64,000 bases of DNA from QZLE01 sp033852075 (lineage in GTDB: Bacteria > Pseudomonadota > Gammaproteobacteria > QZLD01), in contig JAWSVC010000015.1 of assembly GCA_033852075.1 (NCBI GenBank), positions 62,001 to 126,000 of the forward strand, read 5' to 3'. The notes beneath the pieces are model-generated. The model made no database searches, was not told the origin of the DNA, and worked only from the letters and a program-made list of their open reading frames with translations. How positions within the stretch are numbered: the stretch's first letter is position 1; each line of letters starts with the position of its first letter. This document shows positions 59,177 through 64,000 of this stretch, in pieces. The translations under genes were made by a program, and so were the position numbers.

Positions 59177-61020
59177 GTTTACTACTTGATGCTTTGAAAC
59201 AAGCTGCCGACAAGAAACAACAACCCGATAAGGCTGGCAAAAAAAAAGCTACTACAGAAACTGATAACGCACAAAAACCAGAAAACACTGATGCCGTATC
59301 GACCGACAAAATAACTCTTGAACTTGAAGAAATTCATGAAGAACTTACCGGAGAAGAATTATCCGAATCAACTGATGATAAACATGACATTATCAATGAA
59401 GACGTTAAGCAACAGGATGAAAACTCGTTTGAAATGGATCATTTTGATCCAGATGAAGTTTCACTAGAGCAAATAGAAGAATCAGATCCAACTCCTCAAA
59501 ATCAACCAGAATCAGATACAGAGCATGAACTAACTCAAGATGTAACAATTGAAACTACTGAGCTTGAAACTGAAACATTAACTAGCGAACAAAAACAATT
59601 AGCGTCGGAACCTGGCACCACAACCACACAAGAATTTTCAGAGCCAAAACAACAAAACAACAATATCACTGCTGATACAAAAAAAGATATTGCGATAGAA
59701 TCAAAGCCTGTTGATTCAAATGAAACCGAATCAATAAAAACAGAGAAACAAGATAAAATAACTCCCGATGATAATTCACAAGACCAGACCCCTAAAAAGT
59801 CACCAGGGAATAAAGCAAGAACAATGGCTCCTGAAAACGCCAAAATTATCGCTGGTCCAGACAAAAAGAGAAACCGAAAATCCAAATACTTAGTTATTGG
59901 TCTACTAAGCCTTGGCATTTTAATAGCGGGAGGATTTCTTGGCTATCTTTATTATCTGGATCAAGATAGTCAAATCAGCACTAACATAGCCACATTAAGC
60001 CGCCCACCTTCAACTAGAATCAAGCCTATTGATGACCTAAGTGCTGCCTCTAATCAAATATCAGATGAAATGCAAAATAACGCAGCAAACATTGCCAGCG
60101 ATCAACAAGTAAAAGGTTCAATTGCAAATATTGAAAACGATGAAATAAGTACTGACAATGCTGTTCAAAACGATCTGCAGCAATCACAAGAAGCTAATTC
60201 AAATAAAACCACAGAAGACACACTATCCAATATACGATATCAAGAAAAATCAAACTTAAAGATCAACGAATCTACCCAAAATAAAGAGGCAGAAATTGCA
60301 GCTGAAGAACTTCCTCCAACCCTTAATTCAGTACTAAATTCCCACCCATTTGTTCAAGCAACCCCAATGAAAAAAGGGTCAGTAACAATTGAACCTGCAA
60401 TTAAAATCAAAAGAAATTCGAACAATACTGCAGCAGCAAAAAACATTGCAAAGGGCTATACCTTATTTAATAAGGGAAAATATCAGCTTGCAAAAACAGA
60501 ATACCAAAAGGCAATAAATCTTGCTCCTGATTCAGTTGATGCTTTACTTGGTTTAGGTGCTATCGCGATTATTGAAGAAGATAAGCAAAAAGCTAAAACT
60601 TACTACAGCAAGGTCTTAGATTTAAACCCACAAAACACTACTGCCGTAAATGCAATTACTACAATTGATAGATCTCAGCAATCAAGTGAAACCTTGATAA
60701 AACAGAGTATTACACAATCTCCCAACAATCCATGGGCATACTTTAATCTAGGCAACTATTATCTTGAGCGTCAGGACTGGAGCAAGGCACTACAAGCATT
60801 TAACCAAGCAAATATTCTGGCCCCCAATACACCAGACATTGTCTATAACATAGCAATCTCTCTGGATAATCTGGATAAGATTGAACCAGCATTAAACTCA
60901 TACAAACAAGCGACCATACTAGCAGCCACAAAAACTGCAAGCTTTGATATCAATATAGTAAGTGATTACATAAACCAATTAGAGTCTCAGCTACGCAAAG
61001 CTGCAGCAAATAGTAAATAG
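59173..61020 (+). CDS. mshN: MSHA pilus biogenesis TPR protein MshN
   Basis: A 615-residue bitopic inner-membrane protein. Its start MSLLLDALKQAADKK is the hallmark of the MshN/GspB group. An acidic, Glu/Thr/Ser-rich cytoplasmic part precedes a transmembrane helix at about 238-262, followed by a periplasmic linker and TPR repeats at about 425-610 (YTLFNKGKYQLAKTEYQKAI, NPWAYFNLGNYYLERQDWSK). It is longer than Vibrio MshN, mainly in the disordered cytoplasmic part. It probably recruits or spaces the secretin and platform. It overlaps mshL by four bases. Confidence 0.88.
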   Translation: MSLLLDALKQAADKKQQPDKAGKKKATTETDNAQKPENTDAVSTDKITLELEEIHEELTGEELSESTDDKHDIINEDVKQQDENSFEMDHFDPDEVSLEQIEESDPTPQNQPESDTEHELTQDVTIETTELETETLTSEQKQLASEPGTTTTQEFSEPKQQNNNITADTKKDIAIESKPVDSNETESIKTEKQDKITPDDNSQDQTPKKSPGNKARTMAPENAKIIAGPDKKRNRKSKYLVIGLLSLGILIAGGFLGYLYYLDQDSQISTNIATLSRPPSTRIKPIDDLSAASNQISDEMQNNAANIASDQQVKGSIANIENDEISTDNAVQNDLQQSQEANSNKTTEDTLSNIRYQEKSNLKINESTQNKEAEIAAEELPPTLNSVLNSHPFVQATPMKKGSVTIEPAIKIKRNSNNTAAAKNIAKGYTLFNKGKYQLAKTEYQKAINLAPDSVDALLGLGAIAIIEEDKQKAKTYYSKVLDLNPQNTTAVNAITTIDRSQQSSETLIKQSITQSPNNPWAYFNLGNYYLERQDWSKALQAFNQANILAPNTPDIVYNIAISLDNLDKIEPALNSYKQATILAATKTASFDINIVSDYINQLESQLRKAAANSK

Positions 61021-61032
61021 GACTGGATCACT

Positions 61033-62739
61033 ATGGCTGAAAATAAACCAATCAGGCTAGGTGATCTACTCGTTGAAACCGGGATAATCACTCATGACCA
61101 ACTGGTAATTGCTTTAAAAGAGCAAAAGAATTCTGACTTACCTCTAGGTAAGCTAATTGTAAAACTTGGCTTTGCAACTGATACAGTAATTAACGATGCC
61201 ATTAGTAAATCTACAGGCCAGGAGACGATAGACCTTAGCAAAATCGTTCCTGACGACGAAGTCCAGCAACTAATCCCTAAAGATCTGGCTCGTAGATATA
61301 AAATTCTTCCCTTAAGTATCGATCAAGAAAATTCCTCACTCACCATAGCGATGTCTGATACATATAACGTACAGGCACTTGATAGAATCAAGATTTACCT
61401 TAAAGGCAAATATGAACTCAAGGTATTATTAGCCGGTGAATCAGAGATTGAAGATGCCATAGACCACTTCTATGGTTATACCCTGTCTGTAGATGCCATT
61501 ATTCAAGAGATTGAAACCGGACAGGCTGACCTAAATACAGATATTGGCGAAGCAACAGAATACAGCCACCCTCTTGTCAGATTGGTTGATGCACTTTTAG
61601 CCGATGCAGTAAAACGTGGAGCATCAGATATCCACTTTGAGCCAGAAGAAGGATTTTATCGAATCAGATATCGTATTGACGGTGTACTCAGACAAATTCG
61701 GGCTCTGCACAGCAATTACTCTGCCGGCATAACGGTCCGTTTAAAAGTATTATCCGGAATGAATATCGCAGAAAACCGCGCCCCGCAAGATGGTCGTATA
61801 TCATTAACATACTCAGGTAGACAAATTGATTTCAGGGTGGCTGCGCAACCTACTCTACATGGTGAAGATATCGTATTACGTGTCCTTGATCGTAAAAAAG
61901 GTATTGTTCCACTGGAAAAACTTGGTCTACACCATGATGCTCTTTCAGAATTAAAACTTATGATGAGCCGACCTGAAGGAATCATTTTAGTAACAGGTCC
62001 AACAGGTAGTGGTAAAACAACCACTCTGTATTCCATTATTAACTATCTGGCTTCCGAAAGCGTAAATATCATGACTCTTGAAGACCCCGTCGAATATCCG
62101 CTTGCCATGATAAGACAATCTTCAGTAAACGAAGCTGTAAAACTAGATTTCGCCAGTGGTATTCGCTCAATGATGCGTCAGGATCCAGATATAATTCTTG
62201 TTGGTGAGGTACGTGATGCCGACACAGCAGAAATGGCCCTTAGAGCAGCCATGACCGGTCATCAGGTCTACTCTACCCTGCATACAAACTCCGCAGTTGG
62301 GGCTATTCCAAGGCTTATCGATCTTGAAGTACCACCATCAATCATGGTTGGAAATATCATAGGAATAATTGCTCAAAGACTCGTACGCCTTTTATGTCCA
62401 CATTGCAAAGAAGAATATGAACCAAGCGAAATTGAAATGATTCTCCTTGGTATAGATGAAGATGAAGAAGAGATCCCTAAATTATATCGCGCCAACGGTT
62501 GTGAAAAATGTGAATACATTGGATACAAAGGGAGAATCTCATTACTTGAAATCCTGCGTGTTGATGAAGATATCGACGAATTAATTGTAAAAAGGGCATC
62601 AAACCGTGAGATTACCAATATGGCGCTGGAAAAAGGCTTTATCCCAATAGCGGACGATGGCATTAGAAGAATTCTTGAAGGGGTTACTTCACTAGATGAG
62701 GTATCCCGCGTAATCGACCTTACTTCGCGGCTTAAATAA
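61033..62739 (+). CDS. mshE: MSHA pilus assembly ATPase MshE (GspE/PilB family)
   Basis: A 568-residue extension ATPase. The N-terminus is an MshEN domain: two successive LG-initiated motifs (RLGDLLVETGIITHDQLVIA and LGKLIVKLGFATD...) 5 residues apart, the arrangement known to bind c-di-GMP in Vibrio MshE. The catalytic part has Walker A GPTGSGKTTTLYS, IILVGEVRDADTAEMALRAA and the four-Cys zinc site (CPHC ... CEKC). It starts 12 bases after mshN and is followed by mshG. Confidence 0.95.
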   Translation: MAENKPIRLGDLLVETGIITHDQLVIALKEQKNSDLPLGKLIVKLGFATDTVINDAISKSTGQETIDLSKIVPDDEVQQLIPKDLARRYKILPLSIDQENSSLTIAMSDTYNVQALDRIKIYLKGKYELKVLLAGESEIEDAIDHFYGYTLSVDAIIQEIETGQADLNTDIGEATEYSHPLVRLVDALLADAVKRGASDIHFEPEEGFYRIRYRIDGVLRQIRALHSNYSAGITVRLKVLSGMNIAENRAPQDGRISLTYSGRQIDFRVAAQPTLHGEDIVLRVLDRKKGIVPLEKLGLHHDALSELKLMMSRPEGIILVTGPTGSGKTTTLYSIINYLASESVNIMTLEDPVEYPLAMIRQSSVNEAVKLDFASGIRSMMRQDPDIILVGEVRDADTAEMALRAAMTGHQVYSTLHTNSAVGAIPRLIDLEVPPSIMVGNIIGIIAQRLVRLLCPHCKEEYEPSEIEMILLGIDEDEEEIPKLYRANGCEKCEYIGYKGRISLLEILRVDEDIDELIVKRASNREITNMALEKGFIPIADDGIRRILEGVTSLDEVSRVIDLTSRLK

Positions 62740-62747
62740 GACACAAA

Positions 62748-63953
62748 ATGGCAACTTACTTATACAAAGCAATAGACCAAAGAGGTAAAAAAATTAAAGG
62801 ACAACTTGAGGCCAATAATTCTCAAGATGTTGAACTACGCCTGCAAAAAATGGATCTAGAGCCAATTATATATAAACCAGTCAATACCTCTAAGATCTCG
62901 CTATTAAAATCAAGAGTAACCAGAAAAGACTTGATTGCATTTACATTCCATATGGAACAGCTAATTAAGGCGGGTGTTCCAATTCTTGAAACTCTTACAG
63001 ATCTGCGTGACAGCCTTCCACAAAACAGCGGCCTAAAACCAGTTGCTACCGGGCTCATAGAAGAGATTGAGGCCGGCAAAAATTTTTCGGGTGCATTAAG
63101 TAATTTTCCTAAGGTATTCAATAACATTTATATATCCACTGTAAAAGTTGGTGAAGAAAGTGGAAATCTACACCATGTTCTTTATGAACTTGCCGAAATG
63201 TTAAAATGGCAGGAAAAAATCGCAGCGCAAGCTAAAAAAATGATGATGTATCCGCTAATTGCCGGAACCGTAATTAGCGGCGTAGTACTTTTCTTGATGA
63301 TATATCTGGTTCCACAATTAGTTACCTTTCTTAAAAGCACTGGTAATGAAATCCCTCCTGCAACCCAGGCTCTAATAGCAACATCAGATTTTATAACCGC
63401 ATATTGGTACATAATTATTCCAACTCCATTTGTTATTGGCATTGGACTAAAAATCTCCCACTCAAGAAGCGATTACATGCGCTTTATAATCGACGATGCC
63501 ATATTACACCTTCCTTTATTCGGAAGCCTTAGCCACAAACTAAAAATTGCGCGATTTACCAAATATTTTGCTCTAATGTATGAATCAGGAATAACAGTCC
63601 TAGATACCCTAAACATGAGCAAAACTGTTGTTAACAATGTAGTTATCGAACAATCCATAGAAAGGGCGCAAACCCAAATCTCCCAAGGTGAAACTATTAG
63701 TAATAGCTTTAAAAACGTTGGAATGTTTCCCCCATTTGTTACAAGAATGATGGGGATTGGTGAAACCGGGGGCAGCCTTGATACAGCTTTGAATAATGTT
63801 TGTGAATTTTATACCCGCGAAGCAAATGACACGATAGATAAGATTGAACCTATGATTGTTCCATTATTAACCGTAGTACTGGCCTCTATACTCGGATGGA
63901 TTATGTATGCCGTTATCGGACCAATTTATGATGTGATATCTAAATTAAATTAG
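62748..63953 (+). CDS. mshG: MSHA pilus platform protein MshG (GspF/PilC family)
   Basis: A 401-residue inner-membrane platform protein. It begins YLYKAIDQRGKKIKGQLEA and has two GspF repeats, FTFHMEQLIKAGVPILETL (about 65) and RFTKYFALMYESGITVLDTL (about 265). Three membrane segments are visible, including TVISGVVLFLMIYLVPQLV and the C-terminal LLTVVLASILGWIMYAVIG. Its neighbours and the ATPase before it support an MSHA role over classical type IV pilus PilC. Confidence 0.95.
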   Translation: MATYLYKAIDQRGKKIKGQLEANNSQDVELRLQKMDLEPIIYKPVNTSKISLLKSRVTRKDLIAFTFHMEQLIKAGVPILETLTDLRDSLPQNSGLKPVATGLIEEIEAGKNFSGALSNFPKVFNNIYISTVKVGEESGNLHHVLYELAEMLKWQEKIAAQAKKMMMYPLIAGTVISGVVLFLMIYLVPQLVTFLKSTGNEIPPATQALIATSDFITAYWYIIIPTPFVIGIGLKISHSRSDYMRFIIDDAILHLPLFGSLSHKLKIARFTKYFALMYESGITVLDTLNMSKTVVNNVVIEQSIERAQTQISQGETISNSFKNVGMFPPFVTRMMGIGETGGSLDTALNNVCEFYTREANDTIDKIEPMIVPLLTVVLASILGWIMYAVIGPIYDVISKLN

Positions 63954-63969
63954 GCGGAAACTAGAAATA

Positions 63970-64000
63970 ATGAAACAACTTTTTTACTTTTACGGATACA
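63970..64000 (+). CDS. 5' end of a further msh-cluster gene (truncated by window)
   Basis: An ATG 16 bases after the mshG stop opens a frame MKQLFYFYGY that continues to the window edge. In Vibrio the next gene is mshF, but ten residues are too few to identify it. Confidence 0.5.
   Translation, partial: MKQLFYFYGY

Overview
This is an AT-rich window from a free-living, Gram-negative gammaproteobacterium. The evidence is gene content and order: nudJ-mnmA-hflD, methylthioinosine phosphorylase next to hpt, ubiG next to a MupP/Gph-type phosphatase, rlmN-pilW-rodZ-hisS-yfgM-bamB, a PhoP/PhoQ-like pair, ppk1 and ppx divergent across a cupin gene, and a MSHA-type pilus cluster. A phasin gene points to polyhydroxyalkanoate granules, and ppk1/ppx to polyphosphate storage. 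I cannot name the genus. I saw no rRNA, tRNA, CRISPR array, prophage or transposase gene.

Layout. 1-12.5 kb: housekeeping genes (tRNA thiolation, aconitase B, purine salvage, DsbC, UbiG, RimI, family-4 UDG). 12.5-16 kb: a repeat-packed intergenic gap, then leuA. leuA is preceded by an unlisted 36-codon leader peptide with a run of six Leu codons, a classic attenuator layout. pssA and two small conserved genes follow. 17-24.3 kb: EamA transporter, orn, rsgA, phasin, xerD, adk, an HDOD protein and an NRDE protein. 24.3-30.7 kb: the envelope/translation operon bamB, yfgM, hisS, rodZ, pilW, rlmN, all on the minus strand. 30.7-36.8 kb: mazG, a PepSY-PhoP-PhoQ-like operon, a glycine-zipper protein, an HD-GYP c-di-GMP phosphodiesterase and a CoA-type Nudix enzyme. 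36.8-42.7 kb: rluE, qmcA, nfeD (with a MITE between the last two), a secreted lipase, a small secreted protein, an ADP-ribose Nudix enzyme and rlmD.

42.7-50 kb is the most unusual part. One protein joins an N-terminal XRE/Cro helix-turn-helix, a LuxR-type autoinducer-binding domain and a C-terminal LuxR helix-turn-helix. Near-identical 21-bp dyad sites flank its gene, and one overlaps the putative -35 box. Next come a YdbH-like/DUF1318 lipoprotein pair with no separate ynbE, and a large lipoprotein I do not recognise. 50-64 kb: ppk1, cupin, ppx, then a sigma-54-dependent regulator with a PrsR-like receiver domain, followed by mshM-mshL-mshN-mshE-mshG. MshE carries an apparent c-di-GMP-binding MshEN domain, which fits with the HD-GYP enzyme in the same window. 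The window ends ten codons into the next gene.

Several start codons were moved downstream of the longest open frame on ribosome-binding-site evidence (hpt, dsbC, leuA, phasin, lipase, DUF1318 lipoprotein, ydbH, the large lipoprotein, ppx, prsR-like, mshL); each case is explained in its entry.
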